From Candidatus Coatesiibacteriota bacterium (GTDB taxonomy: Bacteria > RBG-13-66-14 > B26-G2 > JAUVZD01): a stretch of DNA of 64,000 bases. The DNA is taken from the NCBI GenBank assembly GCA_030602715.1, contig JAUVZD010000012.1, forward strand, positions 1 through 64,000, read 5' to 3'. Positions 42,170-51,470 of this stretch are shown one piece after another. The notes beneath the pieces are model-generated. The model was given only the letters and a program-made list of their open reading frames with translations, was not told where the DNA came from and searched no databases. The position numbers and the translations under genes are program-made. Every line of letters begins with the position of its first letter. Positions within the stretch are counted from its first letter, which is position 1.

Positions 42170-42604
42170 TCAGAAAGGTAGAACATACAACTCATTGATG
42201 TCTATCCCCGAAACCGTCTGACCGGGGGGGACACTCACCGATTTTGGTAGCCATTCCAACCCATCATAATCACCATAATAACCGACGGCGTCGGTCCCCG
42301 GCGTGTATTTCAGGTCGCCATTGAGGTCCTTGACCGCAACCACATAGTAGTAAGTATCCGGCTTAACATTAACGACGATGTAACCTCCGGTATCAAAAGT
42401 GATGGTGCCGTTCTCCAAAGGCTGATTGAGGAAGATTAAACTGTCCTCATCCAAAAGGAGCACATAGGTTCCGCCACAGGGCTGACCCAAATAATACACG
42501 GAACCGGTAATAATTCCCTTACTTGGGTCACAGGTGAGGACCGAGGCGACCAAGACCAAGACCGCCGCCAGAATAAATATCCTTAATACCATACCTCTCT
42601 TCAT
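42170..42604 (-). CDS. Small lipoprotein with a carboxypeptidase-regulatory-like fold
   Basis: The 144-residue protein has a lipoprotein signal (Cys25 in VLTC). A single beta-sandwich follows: GIITGSVYYLGQPCGGTYVLLLD, then YIVVNVKPDTYYYVVAVKDLNGDLKYTPGTDAVGYY. The DLNGDLKYTPGTD loop is Asp-rich and may bind calcium. It lies 34 bases after the TPR gene on the same strand, so it probably ends a three-gene operon. GGGAGG precedes the ATG. Confidence 0.75.
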   Translation of the reverse strand: MKRGMVLRIFILAAVLVLVASVLTCDPSKGIITGSVYYLGQPCGGTYVLLLDEDSLIFLNQPLENGTITFDTGGYIVVNVKPDTYYYVVAVKDLNGDLKYTPGTDAVGYYGDYDGLEWLPKSVSVPPGQTVSGIDINELYVLPF

Positions 42605-42637
42605 TATTCAACCTCCCGGCTATCTTTGACTAACCGT

Positions 42638-43483
42638 CTACTCCTCCTCGCCACCGCCCTCAACCTCCCCTCCTTCTCCACTCCCCTCAAAACCGACCTC
42701 CTCGGAGACGTCCTCAATATGCTTCACCAACCTGTCCACCTGTGACCGCCCACCGGGAAAAAGTTCACCATACTTGCGCAGGTAGGAGAGCGCCTGCCGG
42801 TATGCTCCCTCGGAAATAAGCATTACCGCCACCTCCCGATAAGCCGACGCACTCTCCGGCTCATATTCAATTGCCCGCTGAAAACACTCCAAAGCCTCCT
42901 GGTCCCGAGAGAGCCTGAGCAGGATTATACCTAAATTATACCACACCGTTCCGTCAAATGGCTCAAAAGAAAGGGCAAACCGATTCTCCTCCTCGGCGGC
43001 TTCATACCACCCCTTGCGCCGATATATGACCGCCAGGTTGGCATGGGGCTCACCGTAGGAATCATCCAGGGCTATGGCCCGCTGGAAGGCATCATAAGCC
43101 TCCCCGGTCTCCCTCAGGTGGAAGCAGGCAACCCCATATTCATTGTATAGTCGGGCACTCTCTGGAAGCTGATTCAGGGCTATCTGCGCAAGGTCGTAGG
43201 TCTCCTGAAAGAGCTTCTCGGCATTACCTTTCTGTAACAGTAAGATAAGTTCATCCTCCCCCAAGGTCCCACCGGAGGAGATGAGATTTTTGGTGGAGAC
43301 CAGCTCGTCTTGTAGCTCCTCCTGCTCCGGGGAGGAGGGTCCCTCTCCGTCCTGTCCCCAAACCGATCCGCTCAGGCAGAGTATCTGTAAAAAGCAAAAA
43401 AGGGAGAAGAGCATCCCCCTCGCCATCGCTCGGTTTATGCGTAATGCTTCAGGTTTTCCCAAAGAACTTCCCATCATCTCCAT
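42638..43483 (-). CDS. Secreted TPR-repeat protein
   Basis: The 281-residue protein has a signal-like hydrophobic stretch after an N-terminal extension (MLFSLFCFLQILCLSGSVWG), so the true start may be the ATG at 43426 (MARGM). Four to five TPR units follow (SARLYNEYGVACFHLRETGEAYDAFQRAIALD and repeats). The C terminus is a Glu/Gly-rich tail. TPR proteins scaffold protein complexes; a periplasmic or envelope role is inferred. It follows another TPR gene by eight bases. Confidence 0.8.
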   Translation of the reverse strand: MEMMGSSLGKPEALRINRAMARGMLFSLFCFLQILCLSGSVWGQDGEGPSSPEQEELQDELVSTKNLISSGGTLGEDELILLLQKGNAEKLFQETYDLAQIALNQLPESARLYNEYGVACFHLRETGEAYDAFQRAIALDDSYGEPHANLAVIYRRKGWYEAAEEENRFALSFEPFDGTVWYNLGIILLRLSRDQEALECFQRAIEYEPESASAYREVAVMLISEGAYRQALSYLRKYGELFPGGRSQVDRLVKHIEDVSEEVGFEGSGEGGEVEGGGEEE

Positions 43484-43491
43484 TTTGGGCT

Positions 43492-44478
43492 TTATTCCGC
43501 CACCTCCGCGGTATCCGCCCTCTTCACCAGCTCCTTGAAACGAGCCTCCTCCTGCAATGTTTCAAAGTAGGGTGTGCTCACCATCCCCGGGACCAACGAC
43601 GGGGACACGATAGCCGCCTCCTCCAGGTTATCCAGCGCCCGCTCGTTATCCCCCATGCGGACATAGACCAGAGCCATCTGGAAGAAGTTGGTCCCCCAGT
43701 ATGGGTCCAGAGATGCAGACCTCTCAAAGGATTCCAGTGCTTCATCATCAAGTCCCAGGTAGGATAATATAACCCCCCGATTGTGCCAGTAAAGAGGGTC
43801 GTCGGGGAAATGCTCCAGGGCCATGTTAATATTCTTCAGTGACTCCTCGTATAAGCCTAAATTGGTCTGGGCTACAGCCAGGGTGGCATAGGTGTAATGA
43901 TAGGAGGGATCGGCAGCTATCGCCTCGTGAGCGCAGTAAGACGCCTCCAGCCATAATCCCAGAGAGCCGAAGAGGGCGGCTTTGTTGTCCCAGGCTTTTG
44001 CCATTTGGGGGTTTAGGTCAATTGCCCGATCAAAAGCGGCGATAGCCTGCTCATAGTATCCCAGGTAACCGAGCGCCGAGCCGTAGGTGTTCCAGTATTC
44101 GGCGTTATCGTCGTCCAGCTCTATGGAACGGTTGGAAAGTTCCGCCGCCGACTGATACTCCTCATTCTGCCCGGCGATAAGAGCCAGACCGTTGTAAGCC
44201 AGGGCGTTCTCAACATCCACCTCCAAGGCCCGCTTCAAATTCAGCTCCGCCTCCTTCTGCTCACCTTTCTCCAGGAGGACCATCCCCTTAAGCGCCAGTC
44301 CCCAGGAATCATCCGGAGAGCTGAGCAGTATCCGGTCGGCGGTCTCCTCGGCGGTCTCGGTATCCCCCTCCGATAGTGCGCTCCACCCCTCGCCTGAACC
44401 CTCCGCCACAACTCCACTGGAGGTCATCAGACCCGCCAAGATCAAAAAAACTCCAGCTAAATAAAGCCTCTTTTTCAT
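43492..44478 (-). CDS. Secreted TPR-repeat protein
   Basis: The 328-residue protein has a signal peptide (MKKRLYLAGVFLILAGLMTSSGVVA) and about eight TPR units covering the rest, with consensus W-x-x-x-G-x-x-x-x-x-L-G-x-x-x-x-A-I-x-x-F-x-x-A. It is the first gene of a three-gene operon (TPR, TPR, lipoprotein). The partner complex is unknown. Confidence 0.85.
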   Translation of the reverse strand: MKKRLYLAGVFLILAGLMTSSGVVAEGSGEGWSALSEGDTETAEETADRILLSSPDDSWGLALKGMVLLEKGEQKEAELNLKRALEVDVENALAYNGLALIAGQNEEYQSAAELSNRSIELDDDNAEYWNTYGSALGYLGYYEQAIAAFDRAIDLNPQMAKAWDNKAALFGSLGLWLEASYCAHEAIAADPSYHYTYATLAVAQTNLGLYEESLKNINMALEHFPDDPLYWHNRGVILSYLGLDDEALESFERSASLDPYWGTNFFQMALVYVRMGDNERALDNLEEAAIVSPSLVPGMVSTPYFETLQEEARFKELVKRADTAEVAE

Positions 44479-44565
44479 CTGTCCACCTTCCTCACTTGGC
44501 AGATGCTCAACGCCACAATTATTTAGACAGCCTTCATCCCCCCGTCGCTTAACACCCCTCCATCA

Positions 44566-44594
44566 ATTCTAATATAGATAAATCGCCAGCGCAA
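44566..44594 (-). promoter_or_regulatory. Putative promoter of the TPR operon
   Basis: TTGCGC, 17-bp spacer, TAGAAT on the minus strand. The -35 is weak (three of six). Confidence 0.4.
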
Positions 44595-44595
44595 C

Positions 44596-44634
44596 AAAAA
44601 AGCCCACCACCCCGCCATCGGCGGGGTGTGGGCT
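44596..44634 (-). terminator. Terminator of tRNA-Met
   Basis: A long stem AGCCCAC.CCCCGCC/GGCGGGG.GTGGGCT with one mismatch is followed on the minus strand by TTTTTT, nine bases after the tRNA. Confidence 0.8.
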
Positions 44635-44642
44635 TATGGTTT

Positions 44643-44716
44643 TGGCGGTGCCCAGATTTGAACTGGGGACACTACGGATATGAGCCGTATGCTCTAACCG
44701 ACTGAGCTACACCGCC
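44643..44716 (-). tRNA. tRNA-Met (anticodon CAT)
   Basis: Acceptor GGCGGTG/CACCGCC, anticodon stem TACGG/CCGTA with loop CTCATAT, T loop GTTCAAATC. The first base pair G-C argues against an initiator. A lysidine-modified tRNA-Ile2 cannot be excluded. CCA is not encoded. Confidence 0.92.
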
Positions 44717-44728
44717 TTGGGCACCGGT

Positions 44729-44757
44729 ATAATACAACATCTTATGTAAAAAATCAA
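44729..44757 (-). promoter_or_regulatory. tRNA-Met promoter
   Basis: TTGATT (44757-44752), 17-bp spacer, TATTAT (44734-44729) on the minus strand, 12 bases before the mature tRNA. Confidence 0.6.
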
Positions 44758-44805
44758 GGCAAAAACCGATAAGCGACCGGACCCAAAATCGCTCAAAGCC
44801 TCCCC

Positions 44806-44834
44806 TTGACTTGCGACCATCATCAAGCTAACAT
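44806..44834 (+). promoter_or_regulatory. Promoter of the Mut7-C/M28 gene pair
   Basis: TTGACT, 17-bp spacer, TAACAT, 24 bases before the start codon. Confidence 0.55.
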
Positions 44835-44858
44835 CAGGTATAAGGTGACCGCAAGGCG

Positions 44859-45320
44859 ATGAAGACAACCTCCAAAGAGAAATTATTCTACACCGACGCC
44901 ACCTGCGGAGATGTAGCCCGTTGGCTGCGCATCGCCGGCTTCAGCGTGTCAAGCGATGTTGAACCCGAAGCCACCCTCCCCTCCCTCTCTGCAAATGAAG
45001 GACGCCTGTTGCTCACCCGCTCAGCCACGCTCGCCCAGACCGATGAGGCGAAAATCCTCCTGCTTCCGGAGGGGCTTGCGTCGGCGCTCTCCCTGCTGAG
45101 GGAAAAGGGACTTCTTGAGCCCATCAAGCCCTTCAGGCGATGCCTCTCCTGCAATCAACTTTTGCTCTTCATCCCCCGACCGCAGGTGCGCCCCTTCGTC
45201 CCGCCCTATGTCCATTCAATCCACAACCGCTTCCTCATCTGCCCCGATTGTAAGCGCATCTACTGGAGCGGCACCCATTTACATAAAATGAGCAGGTTCC
45301 TGGATGAACTCTTCAATTAA
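44859..45320 (+). CDS. Mut7-C (PIN-like RNase) domain protein with zinc ribbon
   Basis: The 153-residue protein follows the Mut7-C pattern: FYTDATCGDVARWLRIAGF at the start, LLLTRSATL as the second acidic/basic block, then RRCLSCN and ICPDCKRIYWSGTHLHKM. The two Cys pairs form a zinc ribbon. Mut7-C is related to PIN nucleases. Here the first Asp is kept, but the usual LTRD reads LTRS, so activity is uncertain. It overlaps the M28 gene by 17 bases. Confidence 0.8.
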   Translation: MKTTSKEKLFYTDATCGDVARWLRIAGFSVSSDVEPEATLPSLSANEGRLLLTRSATLAQTDEAKILLLPEGLASALSLLREKGLLEPIKPFRRCLSCNQLLLFIPRPQVRPFVPPYVHSIHNRFLICPDCKRIYWSGTHLHKMSRFLDELFN

Positions 45321-47805
45321 AAGGACGATTAGAAGCCTGGCGGTCTTTATACTGCTCTCTGGCTTCGCCACTGGGATAGCAGAATCGGCACAGATTCTGG
45401 ACCTATACCTCCTCACCGAGCCTGACTATTCTACCATCATTACTCACCTGAAAGACAATCAAAGGCTCATCTACTACGACGGCGATATCGCTCTCCTCAG
45501 AAGCCCGAGCCCCCTAACTGCGGAGATGAGTGCAGGCGTCACCCCTCCCATCTTACTTGACAGCGCACCAACGGGCACCAGTTATATCCTGGTCGCCGAC
45601 CCGCTGGGGCTGGGAGAGGAGAAACTCTCCGACTTCGGTCACATCATCCCCGACTTTCCCCGGGATAAGGGCTACCTCCTGGCGACCATGTCCGAAGACT
45701 GCACCTGGGTAAATGCCGGCGGTTACCTCGCCTTCCCCCTGCGTCCCCGAAGCACAATCCATAAAACCAGCGCAATCTCCGAACAGCCGGAGTATAACGC
45801 CCTCATCCCCCTGGCGCTAAACTCCTACGGCACCGCCGAGGGATACAAACTGATTGACAAGTTTGAAGACTACGGCACCCGCTTCACCTACAGCGACCAG
45901 CTTATCAGCGCCTGCGACTACATCTACAACCTTCTGGCGGATATGGGTTACTCGGTGGAGATTCACGAATACGACTTTGACCTGTTAAACTGGAGCCAAT
46001 ACCACGAGATAGATTTCACCCCCAACTATACTCTGGGCTACCTGGTCTGTCGTGACGGCTTTCTCTTCGCCACCGCCGACTACGGGGATACCTTTGAGAG
46101 AATACCTCTGATAACCTCCCCCTACGCCATATGTGCTCTGGATGAGGAACACATCTGGCTTGCCGGTGGCAGTGGGAAGGTAGCCCTCTCTTCCGACGGC
46201 GGGGAGAGCTGGGAGGTAACCCAGACGCCCACCGAAGCCACATTTTTTAGCATAGACTTCTACGATCAGGATGTGGGCATCGCCTGCGGCACCGATGGGG
46301 CCATCGTCTATACCCAAGACGGAGGAGTGAGCTGGCAGTTGGGGGCAAGCGAAAGCGTAAAAGACCTTATGTGCATCCATATGCTCTCCTCTGACACCGC
46401 ACTTTGCGGCGGTTTTGAAGGAACTCTGCTCAAGACCACCGACGGCGGCGCCACCTGGAGCGACATCTGCCCCCCGGAACTTGCCGGTCACAACATTCGT
46501 GATCTCTGCTTCATAAGCGACACCGAGGGCTGGATGGCGGAAGGTGCACATATGATGGGGGGTAAGATAGCCCACACCACCGACGGTGGGGAAAACTGGA
46601 CGGTGCAGGATGAGGACGAGTATAACCTGCTGGCGGTCAGCTTCTCCGATAGCTTGAACGGATGGGCTGGTGGGGTGGGCGATATGGTCAAACACACAAC
46701 CGACGGTGGAGTGAGCTGGGAGGAGTTAGCACTACCCAACGAGGATAGATATGTAACCGATCTCTATGCCCTAAGCGCCGACCGGCTGCTGGTCTGCTGT
46801 ATCTACGGACCCCATTACATAACCACCGACGGCGGAACCACCTGGCAGGAGATGAACCTGGGTGAAGGCGGTCTCTTCTCCCGACCCAACATCGTAGCCA
46901 CCAGATACGGTGAGCTCTATCCAGATGAAGAGGTGGTCCTGGTGGCTCATTATGACTCCATCTCCTATGACCCCTGGATAGCCGCTCCTGGCGCCGACGA
47001 CAACGCCAGCGGCACCGCTTCGGTCCTGCTCGCCGCCCGAGCTATGACAAACTTCAACTTCGCCCGCACGGTGCGCTTCCTCCTGGTGAGCGGAGAGGAG
47101 CAGGGACTGCGGGGAAGCTGGGCTTACGCCCAGGATGCCTATACTTTGGGGAAAAACATCGTCGCTGTGGTCAATGCGGATATGCTTGGCTTTCGGGATG
47201 ACCAGCTCTACGATGTGGGCATTCGCGAAGGCGAGCCCTGGGAGTGGATGGGGGAGTATATGGTTACCGTGGCTGAATATTATCTCCCCGAATTGGAGGT
47301 CATTCCCCATTTCGTGGGCTGGGGCGGCTCGGACCACATGTCCTTTCAGGCTTTCGGCTACCCGGCGCTGATGGTCGGCGAATACCCCGGCTCCTTCTGG
47401 TATCCCTACATCCATACGCCCTACGACACACTGGACAAGCTGGACCCCCTGATGGTTTCCCTGGGGGCAAAACTCCAGCTGGCAGGGGCTATGTCCTTCG
47501 CCGACCCCCTATCAATCGTCCCTCAACCGCAGACCTCCCCGGAGCCATACCCGGCCCCCAACCCCTTCCGACCGGGCGGGGACGCACCCGGGGTCTCCTT
47601 CGTCAATCTTGAGGGCTACACCACTCTGGCGATATACGACATCTCCGGCGCCCGGGTCTATTCATACCAACTCGTGGGGGAGTTAAGCCACCTGTGGCTG
47701 GCGACCAATAATTCCGGCGACGCGGTGGCAAGCGGGGTCTATCTCTGGGTGCTGGAAAGCGACAGCAAGCCCCCAACAAGCGGAAAGATAGCGGTGATTA
47801 GATGA
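45304..47805 (+). CDS. Secreted M28-family aminopeptidase with inserted YCF48-like propeller and FlgD-like C terminus
   Basis: The 833-residue protein has a signal peptide (to about residue 29). An M28-like N-terminal helical region (LISACDYIYNLLADMGY, near 200-215) is followed by six propeller blades with D-G-G-x-S/T-W motifs (about 240-530). The catalytic core comes next: VLVAHYDS (His549), PGADDNASG (Asp565/566), SGEEQGLRGS (Glu near 598), VNADMLG and the final IHTPYDT His. All di-zinc ligands appear present. The last 90 residues resemble FlgD-like or type IX sorting domains (IYDISGARV, SGVYLWVLE). The product should be an extracellular zinc aminopeptidase. Confidence 0.88.
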   Translation: MNSSIKRTIRSLAVFILLSGFATGIAESAQILDLYLLTEPDYSTIITHLKDNQRLIYYDGDIALLRSPSPLTAEMSAGVTPPILLDSAPTGTSYILVADPLGLGEEKLSDFGHIIPDFPRDKGYLLATMSEDCTWVNAGGYLAFPLRPRSTIHKTSAISEQPEYNALIPLALNSYGTAEGYKLIDKFEDYGTRFTYSDQLISACDYIYNLLADMGYSVEIHEYDFDLLNWSQYHEIDFTPNYTLGYLVCRDGFLFATADYGDTFERIPLITSPYAICALDEEHIWLAGGSGKVALSSDGGESWEVTQTPTEATFFSIDFYDQDVGIACGTDGAIVYTQDGGVSWQLGASESVKDLMCIHMLSSDTALCGGFEGTLLKTTDGGATWSDICPPELAGHNIRDLCFISDTEGWMAEGAHMMGGKIAHTTDGGENWTVQDEDEYNLLAVSFSDSLNGWAGGVGDMVKHTTDGGVSWEELALPNEDRYVTDLYALSADRLLVCCIYGPHYITTDGGTTWQEMNLGEGGLFSRPNIVATRYGELYPDEEVVLVAHYDSISYDPWIAAPGADDNASGTASVLLAARAMTNFNFARTVRFLLVSGEEQGLRGSWAYAQDAYTLGKNIVAVVNADMLGFRDDQLYDVGIREGEPWEWMGEYMVTVAEYYLPELEVIPHFVGWGGSDHMSFQAFGYPALMVGEYPGSFWYPYIHTPYDTLDKLDPLMVSLGAKLQLAGAMSFADPLSIVPQPQTSPEPYPAPNPFRPGGDAPGVSFVNLEGYTTLAIYDISGARVYSYQLVGELSHLWLATNNSGDAVASGVYLWVLESDSKPPTSGKIAVIR

Positions 47806-47871
47806 ACTAAACGAACGATGAAGACTACAAACCCTTTCTTTTTCCACGAGGGAATTAAGGAGTTGATTAGA

Positions 47872-48774
47872 ATGAAAAAGATAATCACTATTATCCCACT
47901 ATTGGTACTATTAGGGTTCTTAATTTTCTTATCAGCATGTGATGAGTTTTCACCACATACGATGATACAACTAACCTTCCAAGATGAGATACATGCTAGA
48001 TCCCCTGTATGGTCTCCTGAAGGGAGTAAAATCGTTTTCTATGGTGGAACCTATGAAAGTTGGGGACTCTGGACCATGGACCCACAAGGGGATAACTTCT
48101 ATCTAATATTAGACAGAGACAGCTTCATTCCTCCCGCACATGAATTCATCCCCAACGACTTCAGCGACGACAGCTATCTCCTGTTCTCAGACGATTTGGA
48201 CAATATCTACTATTTATCCCTCGCAGGAGGCGACCCGGTCTTTATCTGTGAGGGCTCAAGCCCCACAATCAAGGGCAACCTGGATGGAACCTATAACATC
48301 GCCTATTTTGATTCCAACAGCAAAGGACCAGATAGCACCAGTGGAATATACTTAACCGATATTCACGGCTCCGAACCACAATTGCTGATTCCTGACGGCG
48401 GCCACCCTCACTGGTCACACAATGGAAGCAAGCTGGTATTCGCAAATCAGGAAAAACTCTGGATAATGGATATGAATACCACCGAGACGACTCTCCTCTA
48501 TGACAGCAGTGAAGGTTACAGTAGTGCATGTTACCCACGATGGTCTCAAGGCGGATATTGGATAGCTTTCTGTATGTGGTCAAAAGAAACTTTTAACTGG
48601 GAAATCTTCATAATCCCCTCATCAGGTGGCAACCCAACTAGATTGACAGAACTCCCTTATGACCCAGATTTTGAACCTCCTCCCCCCAATTCTCTGTCCT
48701 GGTCTCCTGAAGGTAAGTGGATAGTATTTGAGCGAAGTATCAATTGCGAACTTTGGAAGGTGAGCGTGGAGTAG
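47872..48774 (+). CDS. TolB-like WD40 beta-propeller lipoprotein
   Basis: The 300-residue protein has a lipoprotein signal (Cys23 in LSAC) and TolB-type blades (SPVWSPEGSKIVFYG, PHWSHNGSKLVFAN, LSWSPEGKWIVFE). The closest relative is the next gene, and a third broken copy is at 33482. TolB-like propellers bind other envelope proteins. ATG 47872 is chosen because it opens the signal peptide and has AAGGAG upstream; an in-frame ATG at 47818 adds 18 unrelated residues. Confidence 0.82.
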   Translation: MKKIITIIPLLVLLGFLIFLSACDEFSPHTMIQLTFQDEIHARSPVWSPEGSKIVFYGGTYESWGLWTMDPQGDNFYLILDRDSFIPPAHEFIPNDFSDDSYLLFSDDLDNIYYLSLAGGDPVFICEGSSPTIKGNLDGTYNIAYFDSNSKGPDSTSGIYLTDIHGSEPQLLIPDGGHPHWSHNGSKLVFANQEKLWIMDMNTTETTLLYDSSEGYSSACYPRWSQGGYWIAFCMWSKETFNWEIFIIPSSGGNPTRLTELPYDPDFEPPPPNSLSWSPEGKWIVFERSINCELWKVSVE

Positions 48775-48797
48775 TTTGGGGGATGTTGGAACATATT

Positions 48798-48824
48798 CGG
48801 GGGCGGGAAAATTCTCCGCCCCCG
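48798..48824. repeat. Strong hairpin after the first propeller gene
   Basis: Perfect 9-bp stem CGGGGGCGG/CCGCCCCCG with an AT-rich loop, not followed by T. A related hairpin follows the next gene, so the 3' region was duplicated with the gene. It may end transcription or protect the mRNA end. Confidence 0.55.
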
Positions 48825-48884
48825 GTCTATCCGAATGTCGCAAGATAGTTTTCGCACCATAAAGGCAAAAAGGAGTTGATAGGT

Positions 48885-49811
48885 ATGAAGAACACAATCA
48901 CATTCACAGTCCTTGGGGGACTTTTAGGGCTCGCTCTACTTCTTTGGGGATGTTCGGAGGAATATGACAGCGTCTCATCCAAAACGCCTCAATTAATCTT
49001 TGATGAGATAGACGCGGAACATCCCGTATGGTCTCCTTTGGGGGATACTATCGTCTTCTCAGGAGGGAATGGATACGGCGGAGACCTTTGGACTATAGAC
49101 CCCCAGGGGGGAAATCTGAGCCTCCTTTTGACCTGTGAGGAGGTCGACCCGCCAGCATACGCTCTCTACCCCTACGATTACAGTGACGATGGCTACCTTC
49201 TTTTTACAGGCGGTTTGTATGAAGTCTACTACCTACTTCCAGGGGGGAAAGAACCAGTATATTTATTCCCGGGTTCATATCCTACAGTTGAAGGCAGCCT
49301 GAACGGAAACTACAACATCGCCTACCTTATCCCTGAAAAGGATGGTATATACTTGTCCGACATCCACGGCTCCGAACCCCAGTTGGTGGTGGAGGGAGAC
49401 TTCATATACGGTATTGATTGGTCTCCAGATGGGACTATGTTAACCTACATAAGAGGGATACATCTTGGACAAAGCGATTGGGACTACGAACTGTGCGTCT
49501 ATGATTTTACCACCCAGAGCGAGCAAGTAATTTATGACACCGGCTACGCTCCCAAATGCCCCCGTTGGTCTCCAGATGGAACTTTGATAGCATTTGCCGA
49601 CCAATACTATCCAGAGCCGGGCTATGATTATCCAATGCATAGGGTTGTATGGATTATTCCCTCAGAAGGCGGAGAACCCAAAAGAATCACCAATTTCCCC
49701 TACGGCCCCATAGATTCGCCGGGGGTCTCATGGCTCTCCTGGTCCCCGGATGGAAAATGGATTGTATACGACCTTATAACAAGCGAACTCTGGAAGGTGT
49801 ATGTAGACTAG
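48885..49811 (+). CDS. TolB-like WD40 beta-propeller lipoprotein
   Basis: The 308-residue protein has a lipoprotein signal (Cys23 in WGC) and TolB-type blades (HPVWSPLGDTIVFSG, IDWSPDGTMLTYI, CPRWSPDGTLIAFAD, LSWSPDGKWIVYD). It is a tandem paralogue of the gene at 47872, with the shared phrase LSDIHGSEPQL. The ATG at 48885 has AAGGAG nine bases upstream; an in-frame TTG three codons earlier is less likely. Confidence 0.82.
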   Translation: MKNTITFTVLGGLLGLALLLWGCSEEYDSVSSKTPQLIFDEIDAEHPVWSPLGDTIVFSGGNGYGGDLWTIDPQGGNLSLLLTCEEVDPPAYALYPYDYSDDGYLLFTGGLYEVYYLLPGGKEPVYLFPGSYPTVEGSLNGNYNIAYLIPEKDGIYLSDIHGSEPQLVVEGDFIYGIDWSPDGTMLTYIRGIHLGQSDWDYELCVYDFTTQSEQVIYDTGYAPKCPRWSPDGTLIAFADQYYPEPGYDYPMHRVVWIIPSEGGEPKRITNFPYGPIDSPGVSWLSWSPDGKWIVYDLITSELWKVYVD

Positions 49812-49844
49812 GTGAGGAGGCGTTGGTAGTATCGCACATTCAGA

Positions 49845-49865
49845 GGCGGGGAATAGTTCTCCGCC
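49845..49865. repeat. Hairpin after the second propeller gene
   Basis: Stem GGCGGGGA/TCTCCGCC (one G-U pair) with a five-base loop; related to the hairpin at 48798 and likewise without a T-run. It sits between convergent genes. Confidence 0.5.
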
Positions 49866-49928
49866 CCTTAGGAAAATTAGAGGAGTTTATAGAATTTACT
49901 TGGATTAGCTAACAAGCGATTCCGCAGG

Positions 49929-51434
49929 TCATACTTTTCTTCTGTATAGATGGAAGTACCTGTCCCCCTCACCACCATCACCGGTGGGGAAAGCTTTTTC
50001 AAAACTGTAGTTCTCCTTGAAATCGGGATGCTCATAGATCGCCCGTCCCCCCTCCCAGACGAAAGAGGACACATCCCCATCATCATCAACGGCGCTGTGG
50101 AAGAGAACGATATAGTATGGGTTCAGCGACAGGACATAGTCCGGGTCGCCTTTTTCAATTCCTCCGGGAAGATGCGCTATATGATAGTCATTTATGCCCA
50201 TGGTATCAATGACATATCTGTCGGTATAATATGGCAGAATGCCGGCGCCGCTGAAGGCTACCTTCTCATCTCGGGGGCAATTTTCGTCAATATAGACCCC
50301 GACCTGCTTGGTAATTTCAACTGCGGTCGTCTCTTTATTTTCCCCGGTAATTAGTTTCTCAATTGAATACTGGTGGACCACTCCATACAGATTGAACGAC
50401 AATATAAATATAATAAATATATATAGAATCTTCTCGCTCACCCTAAACTCCCTGCAAATATAGTATATCGCCCAGCCGACAACATAGCCCAGGAGGGGAA
50501 TGAGAACCTGATAGAAGCGGTGCTGGGGCATCCAATCCCCACCGACGATGGTTACATAACCTACAACTCCAATAAAAATAAAGAGTAAATACCAGTCCTT
50601 CCTCTTATAAAGCCCGAAGATGAAAAGAAATATCCAGATAAGATTCTCCTTCAAAAAGGTTATAATGTAAATAACCCCCTCTTTGAGCTCCATCAGCCCA
50701 AACGATGTCTTGGCGTAATAGGGATTGGGGAGAGGGGAGCGATAATACCAGAACCGCCAGCTGAAATATATGGCGAATATTATTATGGCGATGACCCCGC
50801 TCAGGATTACCTCTCTTTTGACCTTCTTCTCCTTCAGGCTAATTATGAATGATGACAACAAGACTATCCCCGCATAGACAAAGCCGTCCGAGCGGGTGAG
50901 AATGAGCGTCCCCAGAAGCAGTCCCCCGGCGATGAAATTGAATTTAAGGTATCTCAGCGAGAATACTGAAAGGAAGAAAGCGGTCACGAACAGTTGTGTT
51001 TCCAAGCCTGAGGTGATATAGAAAAAGATGCTCAGGCTGGTAACGATAGGTAGCAAGCCAAATAGCAGGTAGGGAGAACGGTCTTTAGCATCGCCAATCG
51101 CCTGCTTATAATAAATTTTAAGGAGAAAGAAGATCAGAATGACCAGGAGAATTACGGAGAGAATTGAGGAGAAAACCAACGGGTTGATGCCCAACCATAA
51201 ACCCAGCGCGTTTAGAAGCATCCACAGGAAATTGCTGTATCCCTCAACCCTGTCCCCGGGGTTATATACTGCTCCGTCTCCGTTTACGAGGTTCCGAGCA
51301 TACCTGAACGTGGTATAGGCGTCGTCTATCGGTATGCCCCAGGTAGCATAGGTATTGAATATAATTAGAAGAAGACAAATAATCAGAATTGCCTTCCCCA
51401 ACCGACCTGACCAGAAGAATTTTAAAGTATCCAT
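49929..51434 (-). CDS. GT-C type membrane glycosyltransferase (AftB-like)
   Basis: The 501-residue protein has ten or more transmembrane helices and a C-terminal soluble domain. The first loop contains PIDDAYTTFRYARNLVNGDGAVYNPGDRVEGYSNFLW. The double Asp and GYSNFLW are typical of GT-C enzymes such as the mycobacterial arabinofuranosyltransferase AftB and related polyprenyl-phosphate-sugar transferases. It should transfer a sugar from a lipid carrier on the outer face of the inner membrane. The acceptor is unknown. It follows its paralogue by 36 bases. Confidence 0.8.
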   Translation of the reverse strand: MDTLKFFWSGRLGKAILIICLLLIIFNTYATWGIPIDDAYTTFRYARNLVNGDGAVYNPGDRVEGYSNFLWMLLNALGLWLGINPLVFSSILSVILLVILIFFLLKIYYKQAIGDAKDRSPYLLFGLLPIVTSLSIFFYITSGLETQLFVTAFFLSVFSLRYLKFNFIAGGLLLGTLILTRSDGFVYAGIVLLSSFIISLKEKKVKREVILSGVIAIIIFAIYFSWRFWYYRSPLPNPYYAKTSFGLMELKEGVIYIITFLKENLIWIFLFIFGLYKRKDWYLLFIFIGVVGYVTIVGGDWMPQHRFYQVLIPLLGYVVGWAIYYICREFRVSEKILYIFIIFILSFNLYGVVHQYSIEKLITGENKETTAVEITKQVGVYIDENCPRDEKVAFSGAGILPYYTDRYVIDTMGINDYHIAHLPGGIEKGDPDYVLSLNPYYIVLFHSAVDDDGDVSSFVWEGGRAIYEHPDFKENYSFEKAFPTGDGGEGDRYFHLYRRKV

Positions 51435-51470
51435 AATTGCATTCCTATAAGCATACTCTTAAAAAATCGG

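Noticed and set aside
45985..46695. 236-codon minus-strand frame inside the M28 peptidase gene
   Set aside because: It is antisense to the propeller repeats; its length comes from codon bias of the real gene.
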